A stretch of 64,000 nucleotides of DNA from Ridgeia piscesae (lineage: Eukaryota > Annelida > Polychaeta > Sabellida > Siboglinidae). The translations under genes and the position numbers were made by a program. How positions within the stretch are numbered: the stretch's first letter is position 1; each line of letters opens with the position of its first letter. The notes beneath the pieces were generated by a model. The model saw nothing but the letters and a program-made list of their open reading frames with translations. It did no database searches and was not told the DNA's origin. Positions 1-16,259 of this stretch are shown one piece after another. The stretch is taken from contig JAODUO010000155.1 in NCBI GenBank assembly GCA_025642075.2, positions 181,001 to 245,000 of the forward strand, given 5' to 3'.

Positions 1-303
1 ACACACACACACACACACAGGGCCTGCCTATATGTGCCAGAGTAATATTATATAACATTTTATCAGTTATATGTACAATTATTTGATTAAATTATGAATT
101 TACAAAGTAACTGGTTGCCATGTCCAACCAACAGAATGCTATAATAATTGTGTTGCATATGTCTTAAAATGTTGTATTACATAGAACAGTTTTTATAGCT
201 TAAGGACAATGATATGTAGTGTAAGTAAGTGACATGTTGAAATGTGTTGAAAAGAAGAGTTATGTGAGAATGCATCTGTTATGTGGTTGTTACTTTTTGT
301 CAG

Positions 304-3767
<3,464 letters not shown>

Positions 3768-6700
3768 TCTCACTGCTATACTGTGTGAACCAGAAGTTCC
3801 AGCAAATGGTGGTTCTCTTAAATAAGGAAATTAGATGTGTCAGGGTAGAGAGGTTTAATGCAAGGAACATGACCATGGTAGCTATTTCTGGATCTCCATG
3901 CAAATATATTAATTTAGTTTGAACATTACCATGATCAATGTTGAAAAAACTGTCACCTATCTAAAGACAGAGGACACATGTAGTTGTATATTTTATGATA
4001 GTTTGTACATATATGAATGCTTGAATAACTGCTAGATGGAACTACTGGGTAGTCTGTCTACTGGAGCAATTTGTTATTGGTTAATGTATTTCTGGTAGAA
4101 TCTCGTTGCTTACTGCCATGCAACCCAACCTGTCCACAGTATTTCACCCTACAGCCATGGTTATGCCATTATCACCTGCTGTTTTGAATTTTAACATTCT
4201 TGTTAATAGTATCATATATTCACAAATACTAGAATAGTGGTATGGAGAAATCACCTTTATTAAATTTATAATATACAATATACCAGGGTAAGCACTTTTT
4301 TCAATATTTACGGTAATATTTTCAAATTGACATCAATTGTATTCATGAACACTATTTGAACTCCACTTATTTTTCTCTGATTTTCAATTCAGATATACCA
4401 AGGTACAGCTGTATGTTGAAAACAATCCTAGTTGTGCTGTCTGTGTTTGTCAAACCCTGGCTGTTGCCTTACTTATGCTAGTCTCATTGCAAATTCCTTT
4501 CAAATTAGTTGTGTGTTATGTTAAGTTTGGTGTCATTACCATGGTATCAGTTGTTACCCTGGTAATGTATCGGTTTATGAAAATGTTTGTGTAACACTCA
4601 ATATATATATATATATATCTTATCGGATGTCTTTATTTTTAAACGTAGGCCATAGAGCAAGTAAGTTATTGACTTGTTTGTTAATTATTGAATGTATTCT
4701 GCAGTGATATTCCTCCAGACATATATCAAGTCATGTAATAGTGGTATAATTGTTTAAATAGGCATCTTTGCTACACTCATTTGCATACAACCCCATGCAC
4801 AATTATAAGAGAGAAATGTTGGCTGGAAAACACATTTGATTCTCCAATATGTTTGTGTAAATCACCAAATGCATATGATTCAGGATACATTTACAATAGA
4901 CAGACCTATTGTCTTGTTCACAGGTGTCATAATAAGTAAAATGGGAAATAAACAAGTGTGGTGTCTCATCTTAGAATGCTCTGCAATATCACTGCAGGAA
5001 ATGGTGTGATGGGGTAAAATATTTATTTGATGTAAAAAAAATTCCAAAGACTTGTTTAATCCTAATTATTTCCTGTGTGAAAGCTTTATTTTATAGAATT
5101 TGCTAGCCTCTATATAAAGGAAGTGGCCCAAATAAATTGTAAGTTTGCAAAGAAAAGATGCTTTAAGTATAATGTTAATTTGTGCTACATGGTAGATATT
5201 GCATACAAGTAAAGTGGATAGCTTCCTTGTCCACTTGCCATTGTTAGTTTCAGATGGCAATCTTATCAAGAATATAATGTACATCAACAATTTGGATCAA
5301 ATCCTAAAAAGGATGCCATGCACTGTATGCAGATGGTTTGAATTACAATGCTGTATACCAAAATGTTTGTTTCACATTAAGTATACTTAGTTATTACTTA
5401 CCCAGGTGTGTCAGTATGAATCTACGTACTGATTTCGAGCAGGTAGGAAGTACTTCATAGTTGGTAATGGTGTGTGCCAGGCTACAACATGATGGCTACT
5501 AAAAAAGGTGACTTGGCGTGACATTTCTTGTTAGTTTATTGAGTTTTATGATATTATTTGTGTGATATGCTGCTAATACAGAATGATTGGTATAAAGCAG
5601 TGCGGTAGAAGAAGCCATTAAGAACATGGGAATATTGGCAGGTACGCTTTAATGTTGGTAAACGTAGAAGTTACATTTGCTTATTGAAAGCCTTCATTTT
5701 AGTTTTAGAAAAATATCCCTTGAACGGGACCAGTGGTATGTATTGATGAAGACACTGACAGCAAGAGTCTGGCAATGGGGACCAGTGATAACCAAGCACA
5801 ACTGTGTTGAGCATATTGGTGTTTATAACTCACAAACTGTCAGTAACACGGTAAAATATTTCAAATTATAAAAAGAACAGTATCAGAAAATGTTGAATAT
5901 TAGACACGAAGAGGGAATACAAGTCATGTTGGCAGTAACTTGGCCAGTTACACAAAGGAAGACATTCCATGTGATAAAGTAAGCAGGTATATTTCATATA
6001 GTTGTGAATGTCAAACACAAGACTGATCATTATTGTGTGAATGTAATTATTGCAAGTGAATGTAAAGTCCTTGAATACAGAAGGCTGCCATATGCAAGGT
6101 GTGGTGCATAATTGATATACAAATTCAGGTATATTTGCCATGTTGCATGTTTACTGCAGTGATACCAAGAATAGTAAGAAGTGTAAATTAATTATGTCGT
6201 ACAACAATTGTAATAAAATTTTGTAGTTCCTGGTTTATTTGTATAAAATATATTACAATTATCTTTGCATGAAATCATATAACATATCAAATTTATTTCA
6301 AATGTTTTTAAAATACTGTACAGTATATTTTGTACACTTGTATAGTGTAGATTAGAAGGGAATAAGTGATATGTGACCTCACTTGGTGTGACTTCACCTT
6401 ATATGACCTTGCTTTGTATGGCTTCACTTTGTATGACTTCAGCCTATGTGACTTCACTGTGTGTACTTGTACTACACATAATGTTGTTATCTTATTCAAT
6501 ACGATGATGATCACTGATAAACAAAAGGCAATAAAACAATGTTAGTTTTATTAAAATAATACATATACTGTGTAATGGTGTACATTATACTGAATGTAAA
6601 TATTTTTACATACATATGGTTATATGGCATTTTTCAGGGGAACAAGGCAACATGCGAGAAACTTAAATTCAGGTGATATTTTTGACTAGGCAAAGTGCCG

Positions 6701-6840
6701 ATATTTTACTGCACAAAATGGAATTTGTTATGATATTATATTCCGGTATCATGCACAAGTTTTCAATTACGTTTTTAGGACAAAAATAACTTTATTAACA
6801 CACCCAAATTAAACCATATATTATTTTCCCTGAAACACTA
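3768..6840. other. 3' flank of GMPPB; no gene recognised
   Basis: AT-rich non-coding sequence, the first part presumably GMPPB 3' UTR. It holds a short (AT) run near 4603-4618 and a degenerate 15-20 bp repeat of TATGACTTCACTTTG type at about 6370-6480. Short ORFs here show no recognisable domain. Confidence 0.6.
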
Positions 6841-7297
6841 CATGTTCAAAACAAGTGAAAGTCGAGAGATCTTCACAAACATCCACCATGGCAACAGGAA
6901 CCTATGGTCATTGTCCACTACAGTGACAGGTAAACAAGTGGCAATCCCAAGCAACTTGACACAGCTGTCTGTCAACAATATCCTGGTCTGCAGTATCATG
7001 TAGTCTTACAAGTATGATCATTGATGAATTTCATAACTAGGGTGTGTATATTTGCAATCGTGGAATGTAATATTTGTTTATATCGCCATAAAGACAATGA
7101 TCTTACCTACAAATGTGTTGTTGTATGTACACAAGTTGAATTACTGATGTGTGAACACAGCCACAGCATTATACCTACGGCCACATATAAATTCCAGGAT
7201 TAAGCATTCGCAACTTTCAAATGCCAATAAGTCAAATTATTACATTCCATGATTGCAATTTCATGTACAACACACATAGAAATGTGTCATGTTTAAA

Positions 7298-7354
7298 TCA
7301 TGCGACTTTGACTTCAACAACGTCACCTTGAGTTGCTAGGTGTCGCCACAATCT
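7298..7354 (-). CDS. Possible terminal exon of an unknown minus-strand gene
   Basis: After a good acceptor (acatattctgtag on the minus strand) 18 codons read RLWRHLATQGDVVEVKVA and then TGA, in phase 0. The composition looks coding but the family is not recognised. It lies on the strand of the PDZ-Roco gene, whose exon ending at 16548 is also phase 0, so it could be an alternative last exon of that gene. Weak. Confidence 0.25.
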   Translation of the reverse strand, partial: RLWRHLATQGDVVEVKVA

Positions 7355-8149
7355 CTACAGAATATGTACAAAAACAACCAAGAGGCCTTGATCAGGGTGA
7401 CAGAGGGTTAACAATTGTAATATTATCAGGACACTATTTTTAGAGTATATTTACTTCACATTATGATTAAGAAGTTGATTTCATTTAATTTAACTATAAA
7501 TTGTATATTATATTAAGCACCCTTGGGTCTGAATCAAGTAACTATGATACCTTCACCTAAAGATGAAGGTATCTGTTGAATAATAGGGTAAGAGTTGTAT
7601 GGAAACAATAGCCAGACACATGAACCACACACTTTGCCCGGCCTGACTGGAGACAAGTTTATGATACACATCTTGGTTACATGAGGACGCACATGGATGC
7701 ATAGGTATGTCTAACAAACATACATTAACACTGCATAAATCCTATCAAAGCATTCACTAAAATGTACAAGTTATTCAAATGTCACATTCACCACTATGAT
7801 ACAAAACCACAAAAGGCCCCTTGCCGAGGCTTTCTTAACATAATACTAATGTTTATCACAGTTATTAGCATGGTCATGTTTAGTTTAAAAGGTTTCAAAA
7901 CACATTTCAAATTGTTATACATCAGTTCACAACATAAATTAGCCACAGCATATAAACATTATAGAATATATGAATGCGTTGCCATGGTGTCTTTAATTAG
8001 TCTCCATAATACTTTGTGTGCCTTGGGGACAAAAGAAGACATCACATCAGACTCATTGTCCCCTTGACACCACTTATTCAAAAATCGTATTAACATATTA
8101 AAAAAACTTAAAACACCCCAAGTGACTGGTCTTAAGCAAAATTTGAACA

Positions 8150-8235
8150 ATTTTTGGTATTGGAGAGCTAATGGTGCATGGCAAACACAGAGTGGTGCCA
8201 TATGTCCGTTGCACCTTCAGCCCAAAGAATAACAA
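8150..8235. repeat. Dispersed repeat family with core TGATGCCATAA, copy 1
   Basis: Shares with 9640-9790, 22685-22775 and 52265-52380 a block reading roughly 'gagagctaatgg ... agtgatgccata ... ttcggcccaaag'. Copies are diverged 20-30% by eye, suggesting an old interspersed element. Confidence 0.5.
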
Positions 8236-8384
8236 ATTGGGCATCCAATTTGCCTATCTCATTAATAAAATTATGTTCACCCGAATGTACAGATTTTGTT
8301 AATGAAAGGTGTATCTTGACAACTGTCTTGGATGTCAATGGGTATGCACCAGGTGGGGGGAAAAAGACTGAACCCCTGCTTTAG

Positions 8385-8545
8385 ACTGACCACCTCCACC
8401 CTGCTCCTTAGACTGACCACATCTACCCTACACCTTAGACTGGCCATTTCCACCCTACCTCTTAGACTGACCACATCCACCCTACCCCTGTGACTGACCA
8501 CACCCCCCTACCCCATAGACTGACCACATCCACCCTACCCCTTGA
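8385..8545 (+). repeat. 30-bp minisatellite, about 5 copies
   Basis: Unit core is cttagactgaccacatccac followed by cctacc. Copies are diverged and pyrimidine-rich. No gene association is visible. Confidence 0.8.
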
Positions 8546-8569
8546 CCTGGTCAGTGATGTTCCATGTTG

Positions 8570-8695
8570 TCTCAAATCCACCTGTCGAGGTTGGATCATC
8601 TGAGGCACTCCAACTGGTCAAGGAGTTGCTGGACACTGCTGGTCAGCCCCCAGTCATGGATCAACAAGTGTCGTTGCCATAGTGTCTCACATCTC
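8570..8695 (+). other. Exon-like open segment, unassigned
   Basis: The plus strand is open through PPVEVGSSEALQLVKELLD to a TAG at about 8693-8695, with coding-like composition, following a pyrimidine-rich stretch. No partner exon or family recognised; it may be chance. Confidence 0.15.
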
Positions 8696-8837
8696 TGTTC
8701 TCTCGAAGGTAGTTGTGTCCACCTTGTGGCAAACAAATACAACACTGAGAGAACCACACCTCTACAGTTAAAGGAAATATAACACCTTATGCTTGGATTC
8801 ATAATATTGCATCCTGCTAGATATTTCCACCAAAATA

Positions 8838-9255
8838 AATAGGCCAAGAGGCTCTGAAGTCCTTTGGACAATATAGTGATTTATAATTATGAATGAAATG
8901 TGTTATGAAGAATCAGTCACTGCCTAGTCTCTTCACCATAATCACCTAACTGGCTTTTCTCTGGTTCTACATATGAGATAAGCACAGCCAAATTGTATTA
9001 ATGCAGCAGCAGGACTGGTCATTAGTGGTTGTTAGTCAAGATGGATTTAACTACTTCCACTTAGCCAGCCCAGTGATCAGAATGCAGTTTGTATGAGATT
9101 TCATTCTGCAGTTATTCAGAATATAATGTTTTATGTTTGTCACCTACAGGTGACACTATATATCAGTCATACTGTTTTAAAGATAGCTAAATAAGCATCA
9201 CAAAATAAACTCAACTTGCATTTACAGAAAATCAATAGTTTTGAAGATACAGCTT
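8838..9255. repeat. Dispersed element family B, copy 1
   Basis: Begins near aggctctgaagtcctttgg, contains ATAATCACCTAACTGG, tatgagataagcacagccaa and ctacaggtgacactatat, and ends in an A-rich stretch near caaaataaactcaacttgca. The same ordered blocks recur at 20003-20680, 22086-22415 and partly 61655-61760. It lacks coding capacity and looks like a short interspersed element. Confidence 0.6.
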
Positions 9256-9639
9256 AATTAAAACCTGTAGAAGCAGCCTGTCATGGATGGAATACCAATA
9301 GTCTATGCTTTCCAGGCAAACCACCTAGCCTCCAGAGTTGTGGTCAAATGAGGCAGTCTTAAATACACACAAGTATTGTTTCCCAGTCTGTACAGGCAGA
9401 CATAGGCAAAATGTGGACATGTGGACTCCTGGATATTTAGAAACATTCAATTAAATAATTGTTATGTACCCAGGTACTACCTACCTAACTTAAGATATGC
9501 CTATGCCAAATTAGAGAAAAAATCACCTAAGAGTTTGATAATTTTTGACCAGTTTTATGGCCTTTTAAAAACATTGTGCATAATAGCAGTACCCTAAGAA
9601 ACGTCCAAGCCAAATTATAAAAGATCCTCAAAAGTTTCT

Positions 9640-9790
9640 GATATGGAAGCAGAGTGATGCCATACATAATCCATTGGATCGTTGGCCCGGAGGACAAAAA
9701 ATCACAAAATGGAAGAGATATGGAAGCTAACAGTGCACAGTGGATGCAGATTGATGCCATAATCCATTGGATCTTCGGCCCAAAGAAAAA
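9640..9790. repeat. Dispersed repeat with core TGATGCCATAA, copies 2 and 3
   Basis: Two adjacent copies of the 'gatgccata...ccattggatc...ggccc' block (about 9657-9692 and 9752-9785), related to the copy at 8150-8235. They abut the inverted-repeat element that follows. Confidence 0.5.
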
Positions 9791-10765
9791 AAATCACACA
9801 CAAAATTTGAATTAGAAATACTTAAATTTATGCTGTGTAACTCACTTGTTTCAAATATGCATATTTTTGTCACGTTTTTGCGATGCCAAGTTGTGATGTC
9901 ATCGTTGTCAGATTGGATCACCCATACTATAGCTTTCATGTATTCAGACCATGTATACAAGGTTGGCTTTTGGGTTAAAATGAGCGCTGGAATGAATTAT
10001 TGTGTGTTTTCCAATGTAATAAATACTAGTTACCACAGACAGAGGAACAAACAATTATCTTATGGTTCCACATGAATCCAATTTTGTAGAAACAAAATTG
10101 CCAAACAAATGAATGCCTGAAAGGGCTGAAGCTGCTTCACTGTCACAGTTTTGCTGGTTAACTGTTATGTATGCAGGGCACGAGAGCTACTCTACACCAG
10201 TATATATACATAGTAAACAGACACTGTATTCAGCTTCAGAAAGAAACAATGTATAGTCATAACATCACTATAATCTTGATAGATGTAAGAGCAGTTATAC
10301 AATATAATATAACAACTTAAATCTATCAGTCTCACTAGGTCACCTGGTAGACGCGTTAGCAGGCTGCACTTCATTTTAAAATCTAGCAGCACTGGTTGTG
10401 GTTCAAATCCCACACAGCGATTTCTTTTTCATATTTTTTCCTAAAAATCACTTTTTCACACTGTTTGTAAATATTTCTCAGTTGTGTAAATTATTTCAAA
10501 AATGAAAATAACTTTACAAACAATTCACCATTGTGCAAAAAGATTTGTGAAATGTGTGAAAAAATCAAATCCGCAAAACTGAGCAGCACCACCGCTTGGC
10601 TTAATTTTTGTTCAACAAAATTGGATTCGTATGAAACCATAAGATACTTATTTGTTCCTCTATGGTGACAAATGCTTGTACAGTGTATTACATCAGAATA
10701 TCTCACAATTCATTCTGATCCTTGTTTCAACATGAAAGCTAACCTTTTAAACACGCTCTAATGCA
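9780..10765. mobile_element. Inverted-repeat element carrying a tRNA-like module, copy 1
   Basis: The arm from about 9948 (tacaaggttggcttttgggt) is an imperfect inverted repeat of the arm ending at about 10760. Arms of 130-170 bp share wordings such as ggaacaaacaattatcttat versus its complement. Between them lies a tRNA-like segment (10336-10422). A second member is at 54600-55430. No transposase ORF is visible, so it is probably a non-autonomous element. Confidence 0.6.
10336..10422 (+). other. tRNA-like Pol III promoter module inside the inverted-repeat element
   Basis: Contains an A-box-like stretch (taggtcacctggtagacgcg) and a near-consensus B box GGTTCAAATCC at 10400-10410. I could not form a complete cloverleaf, so this is read as a tRNA-derived SINE-like module rather than a functional tRNA gene. 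Confidence 0.5.
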
Positions 10766-10769
10766 TGGA

Positions 10770-13485
10770 AAACTATATTTATGATGCGAGCTACGTCTAC
10801 GATAGTGATGATACACTGTACCACTGATTACCTAGCTCATTCAATCTCTATATTTATGATGCGAGCTATGTCTACGATAGTGATGATACACTGTACCACT
10901 GATTACCTAGCTCATTCAATCTCTATATTTATGATGCGAGCTAGTTTACGATAGTGATGATACACTGTACCACTGATTACCTAGCTCATTCAATCTCTAT
11001 ATTTATGATGCGAGCTATGTCTACGATAGTGATGATACACTGTACCACTGATTACCTAGCTCATTCAATCTCTATATTTATGATGCGAGCTATGTCTACG
11101 ATAGTGATGATACCACTGATTACCTAGCTCATTCAATCTCTATATTTATGATGCGAGCTATGTCTACGATAGTGATGATACCACTGATTACCTAGCTCAT
11201 TCAATCTCTATATTTATGATGCGAGCTATGTCTACGATAGTGATGATACCACTGATTACCTAGCTCATTCAATCTCTATATTTATGATGCGAGCTATATC
11301 TACGATAGTGATGATACATTGTACCACTGATTACCTAGCTCATTCAATCTCTATATTTATGATGCGAGCTATGTCTACGATAGTGATGATACACTGTACC
11401 ACTGATTACCTAGCTCATTCAATCTCTATATTTATGATGCGAGCTATGTCTACGATAGTGATGATACCACACTGATTACCTAGCTCATTCAATCTCTATA
11501 TTTATGATGCGAGCTATGTCTACGATAGTGATGATACCACTGATTACCTAGCTCATTCAATCTCTATATTTATGATGCGAGCTATGTCTACGATAGTGAT
11601 GATACACTGTACCACTGATTACCTAGCTCATTCAATCTCTATATTTATGATGCGAGCTAGTCTACGATAGTGATGATACACTGTACCACTGATTACCTAG
11701 CTCATTCAATCTCTATATTTATGATGCGAGCTATATCTACGATAGTGATGATACACTGTACCACTGATTACCTAGCTCATTCAATCTCTATATTTATGAT
11801 GCAAGCTAGTCTACGATAGTGATGATACACTGTACCACTGATTACCTAGCTCATTCAATCTCTATATTTATGATGCGAGCTATGTCTACGATAGTGATGA
11901 TACACTGTACCACTGATTACCTAGCTCATTCAATCTCTATATTTATGATGCGAGCTATGTCTACGATAGTGATGATACACTGTACCACTGATTACCTAGC
12001 TCATTCAATCTCTATATTTATGATGCGAGCTAGTCTACGATAGTGATGATACACTGTACCACTGATTACCTAGCTCATTCAATCTCTATATTTATGATGC
12101 GAGCTAGTCTACGATAGTGATGATACACTGTACCACTGATTACCTAGCTCATTCAATCTCTATATTTATGATGCGAGCTATATCTACGATAGTGATGATA
12201 CACTGTACCACTGATTACCTAGCTCATTCAATCTCTATATTTATGATGCGAGCTATGTCTACGATAGTGATGATACACTGTACCACTGATTACCTAGCTC
12301 ATTCAATCTCTATATTTATGATGCGAGCTAGTCTACGATAGTGATGATACACTGTACCACTGATTACCTAGCTCATTCAATCTCTATATTTATGATGCGA
12401 GCTAGTCTACGATAGTGATGATACACTGTACCACTGATTACCTAGCTCATTCAATCTCTATATTTATGATGCGAGCTATGTCTACGATAGTGATGATACA
12501 CTGTACCACTGATTACCTAGCTCATTCAATCTCTATATTTATGATGCAAGCTAGTCTACGATAGTGATGATACACTGTACCACTGATTACCTAGCTCATT
12601 CAATCTCTATATTTATGATGCGAGCTATGTCTACGATAGTGATGATACCACTGATTACCTAGCTCATTCAATCTCTATATTTATGATGCGAGCTAGTCTA
12701 CGATAGTGATGATACACTGTACCACTGATTACCTAGCTCATTCAATCTCTATATTTATGATGCGAGCTAGTCTACGATAGTGATGATACATACCACTGAT
12801 TACCTAGCTCATTCAATCTCTATATTTATGATGCGAGCTAGTCTACGATAGTGATGATACACTGTACCACTGATTACCTAGCTCATTCAATCTCTATATT
12901 TATGATGCGAGCTAGTCTACGATAGTGATGATACACTGTACCACTGATTACCTAGCTCATTCAATCTCTATATTTATGATGCGAGCTAGTCTACGATAGT
13001 GATGATACACTGTACCACTGATTACCTAGCTCATTCAATCTCTATATTTATGATGCGAGCTATATCTACGATAGTGATGATACATTGTACCACTGATTAC
13101 CTAGCTCATTCAATCTCTATATTTATGATGCGAGCTATCTACGATAGTGATGATACATGTACCACTGATTACCTAGCTCATTCAATCTCTATATTTATGA
13201 TGCGAGCTATATCTACGATAGTGATGATACATTGTACCACTGATTACCTAGCTCATTCAATCTCTATATTTATGATGCGAGCTATATCTACGATAGTGAT
13301 GATACATTGTACCACTGATTACCTAGCTCATTCAATCTCTATATTTATGATGCGAGCTATATCTACGATAGTGATGATACACTGTACCACTGATTACCTA
13401 GCTCATTCAATCTCTATATTTATGATGCGAGCTATATCTACGATAGTGATGATACCACTGATTACCTCGCTCATTCAATCTCACC
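10770..13485 (+). repeat. About 75-bp minisatellite, roughly 37 copies
   Basis: The full unit is 75 bp (core tatttatgatgcgagctatg ... ccactgattacctagctcat). Shorter variants lack 'acactgt' (68 bp) or have 'gctagtctac' in place of 'gctatgtctac'. Copies are highly uniform. Variant types alternate in blocks, consistent with multi-unit duplication. The ATG ORFs across it are repeat artefacts. Confidence 0.97.
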
Positions 13486-13693
13486 TTTCCACAGGTAGTG
13501 CTACACAAATGGCTTTAATACAGAATTTATCTATAAAAGTGTTTTCTGTTTTTTTTATTTTAAAATGTTATATACAATGTTAAACTTTGTTTAAACATGT
13601 AAAACAGATTGTAGCTAATGCCCTGCTTTTATTTCGTTAACTGACAAGTTCACACTGTGTGAACTCACTGATTTATACATGAATTTGCATCAA

Positions 13694-13738
13694 CATTTGC
13701 ATCACCCTCACACGCCAGGGGTGAGGGTGATGCAAATG
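13694..13738. other. Perfect 18-bp hairpin with paired octamer motifs
   Basis: The arm at 13694-13711 (catttgcatcaccctcac) is the exact reverse complement of 13721-13738, with a 9-nt loop. Each arm contains ATTTGCAT/ATGCAAAT, the POU-factor octamer. A further ATTTGCAT lies just 5' at about 13683. Confidence 0.85.
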
Positions 13739-13799
13739 TCAGTACCGGCCGACTAAAACTGCCCTTTAAAAAACTCCTCTTCTAACTGCAGCCAATGAA

Positions 13800-13940
13800 A
13801 TCGCCCCGAGGAGTGTGTGAGGAGTGTGTGAGGGGTGTGTGAGGAGTGTGTGAGGGGTGTGTGAGGAGTGTGTGAGGGGTGCGTGAGGAGTGCGTGAGGA
13901 GTGTGTGAGGAGTGCGTGAGGAGTGTGTGAGGGGTGTGTT
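13800..13940 (+). repeat. GTGTGTGAGGAG-type minisatellite, left block
   Basis: 12-bp units alternating gaggagtgtgt and gaggggtgtgt. The same array resumes at 14957 after a LINE fragment. Confidence 0.95.
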
Positions 13941-14956
13941 CTGTCTTAGGACCACTATTGTTTATTATTGATATAATTTTTTTCTTCACAAATATGTATT
14001 ACCATTAGACATAAAAGTGTTATTATATAACACCTTAATATTATCACATATAAATTATTGTATTATGATTTGGGGATATCAAAGAAATAGAATTACAAGC
14101 ATCCCAAAAAAAGTTATGCGAATAATAACCTTAAATACATATAATTCACATACAGAACCACTTTTCAAAAATCTTAAACTACTGAAAATAGAAGATATGT
14201 TAAAGTTACAAGAATTAAAATTTTATTTTAAATATATTCATAAACAATTACCTTCGTATATACTAAACTGGCAAATTATACCAAGTATTAATATACACAA
14301 TTATAATACTCGCGCAAAAGATAATATACATACTTTTAGAGCTAAGCATGAATTTGCAATGAAATGTCTCAGACACAGCCTCCCAAATACTATAAATGAG
14401 ACTCCTGATGCAATTAAAAACAAAATATACACTCACAGCTTGCATGGCTTTATAATTTATATAAAAACATGTTTGCTAAATAACTACAGTGATATATGTA
14501 CTCTATCACATTGTTACATATGTCAACTAAATTAATAAATACAGTATATGTTAATGTTCATTAGCCCATTTCCACACCACATCACTCTTTCTTACTTAAA
14601 CCTAACACTTCCAAATAAACATTTGAGTTAGACATCTTGTATACTATGGACCATACCACTTTATTCCATGAAATTATGGTGGCTCCTATGACAGCGACAT
14701 TATTGTCTTAATAGGAGCTACCGACCCCAGTTAGTAAATGTTTGTGGGTTTTAATTTTGGTACAATCAAAATTACTATAAGTGCACACATTTGTATGTAT
14801 TGTAAGCCTTAACGTATAGACTTATAATAGTATGTGAACATGATATAATATGTGTGTATGTATGCTGGTATAAATGTACTAACGGAATTGATGTACTTTC
14901 AACAAATTCTATACCTACTTGGGGTCAATAAATATTATGGTTATGGTATGGTTATA
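13941..14956 (+). mobile_element. LINE (non-LTR retrotransposon) fragment inserted into the minisatellite
   Basis: It opens with the reverse-transcriptase motif LGPLLFIID (about 13947-13975) and then, after a deletion, continues at 14017-14535 into the C-terminal part of ORF2: ILSHINYCIMIWGYQ, KKVMRIITLNTYNSHTEPLF, LLKIEDMLKLQELKFYFKY and HNYNTRA, typical of CR1/Jockey-like elements. A 3' UTR follows, ending in GGGGTCAATAAATATTATGG and short TATGGTTATGG repeats. The last 173 codons are open, so it is not very old. Confidence 0.85.
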
Positions 14957-16165
14957 TGGATTGTGAGAGGAGTGTGTGAGGAGTGTGTGAGGAGTGTGTG
15001 AGGGGTGTGTGAGGGGTGTGTGAGGGGAGTGTGAGGGGTGTGTGAGGAGTGTGTGAGGGGTGTGAGGGGGGTGTGTGAGGAGTGTGAGAGGAGTGTGTGA
15101 GGGGTGTGTGAGGGTGTGTGTGAGAGGAGTGTGAGGAGTGTGAGGAGTGTGTGAGGGGTGTGTGAGGGGTGTGTGAGGAGTGTGAGGGTGTGTGAGGGGT
15201 GTGAGGGGTGTGAGAGGGGTGTGAGGAGTGTGAGGGAGGGGTGTGTGAGGGTGTTGAGGGTGTGTGAGAGGAGTGTGAGGAGTGTGAGAGGATGTGTGAG
15301 GAGTGTGAGAGGAGTGTTTGAGGAGTGTGAGAGGAGTGTGTGAGGGGAGTGTGAGGGTGTGTGAGGGGTGTGGAGGGGTGTGGGAGGAGTGTGGAGGAGT
15401 GTGGGAGGGGTGTGTGAGGGGAGTGTGAGGGGTGTGTGAGGAGTGTGTGAGGAGGTGTGAGAGGAGTGTGTGAGGAGTGTGAGAGGAGTGTGTGAGGAGT
15501 GTGTGAGGGGGGTGTGTGAGGGTGTGTGAGGAGTGTGTGAGGGTGTGTGAGGGGTGTGTGAGGAGTGTGTGAGGAGTGTGTGAGGGTGTGTGAGAGGAGT
15601 GTGTGATGGGTGTGTGAGAGGAGTGTGTGAGGGGTGTGTGAGGAGTGTGTGAGGAGTGTGTGAGGGGTGTGTGAGGGTGTGTGAGGGTGTGAGGTGTGTG
15701 AGGAGTGTGTGAGGAGTGTGAGAGGGGTGTGAGAGGGGTGTCAGAGGAGTGTGTGAGGGGTGTCAGAGGAGTGAGAGGAGTGTGTGAGGAGTGTGTGAGG
15801 AGTGTGAGAGGAGTGTGTGAGGAGTGTGAGAGGAGTGTGTGAGAGGGGTGTGAGAGGGGTGTTAGAGGAGTGTGAGGAGTGTGTGAGGAGTGTGAGAGGA
15901 GTGTGAGAGGAGTGTGTGAGGAGTGTGAGGAGTGTGTGAGGATGTGAGAGGAGTGTGAGGAGTGTGAGATTTAAGAGTGTGTGAGGAGTGTGTGAGGAGT
16001 GTGTGAGAGGAGTGTGAGAGGAGTGTGTGAGGAGTGTGTGAGGAGTGTGTGAGGAGTGTGTGAGGAGTGTGTGAGGAGTGTGAGAGGAGTGTGAGAGGAG
16101 TGTGTGAGGAGTGTGTGAGGAGTGTGTGAGGAGTGTGTGAGGAGTGTGTGAGGAGTGTGTGAGGT
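14957..16165 (+). repeat. GTGTGTGAGGAG-type minisatellite, right block
   Basis: Units of 10-12 bp with many length variants (gtgtgaggg, gtgtgagagg, gaggagtgtgt), more irregular in the middle. On the minus strand it starts about 95 nt after the PDZ-Roco stop codon, so it may be transcribed in that gene's 3' UTR. Confidence 0.95.
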
Positions 16166-16259
16166 TGACCTCTGGTCATGTGATATATTATTTTGGATGA
16201 TTTCAGCCACACGCTGCTCATGGTACATGCAATGTTTTAGGCATGAATGGGACATTATT

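Noticed and set aside
10336..10422. Functional tRNA gene
   Set aside because: A/B boxes are recognisable but stems do not pair convincingly and the segment sits inside a repeated element.
10770..13583. Regular repeats resembling a CRISPR array or a repeat protein
   Set aside because: Units are tandem with no unique spacers, the DNA is eukaryotic, and unit length variants break the frame.
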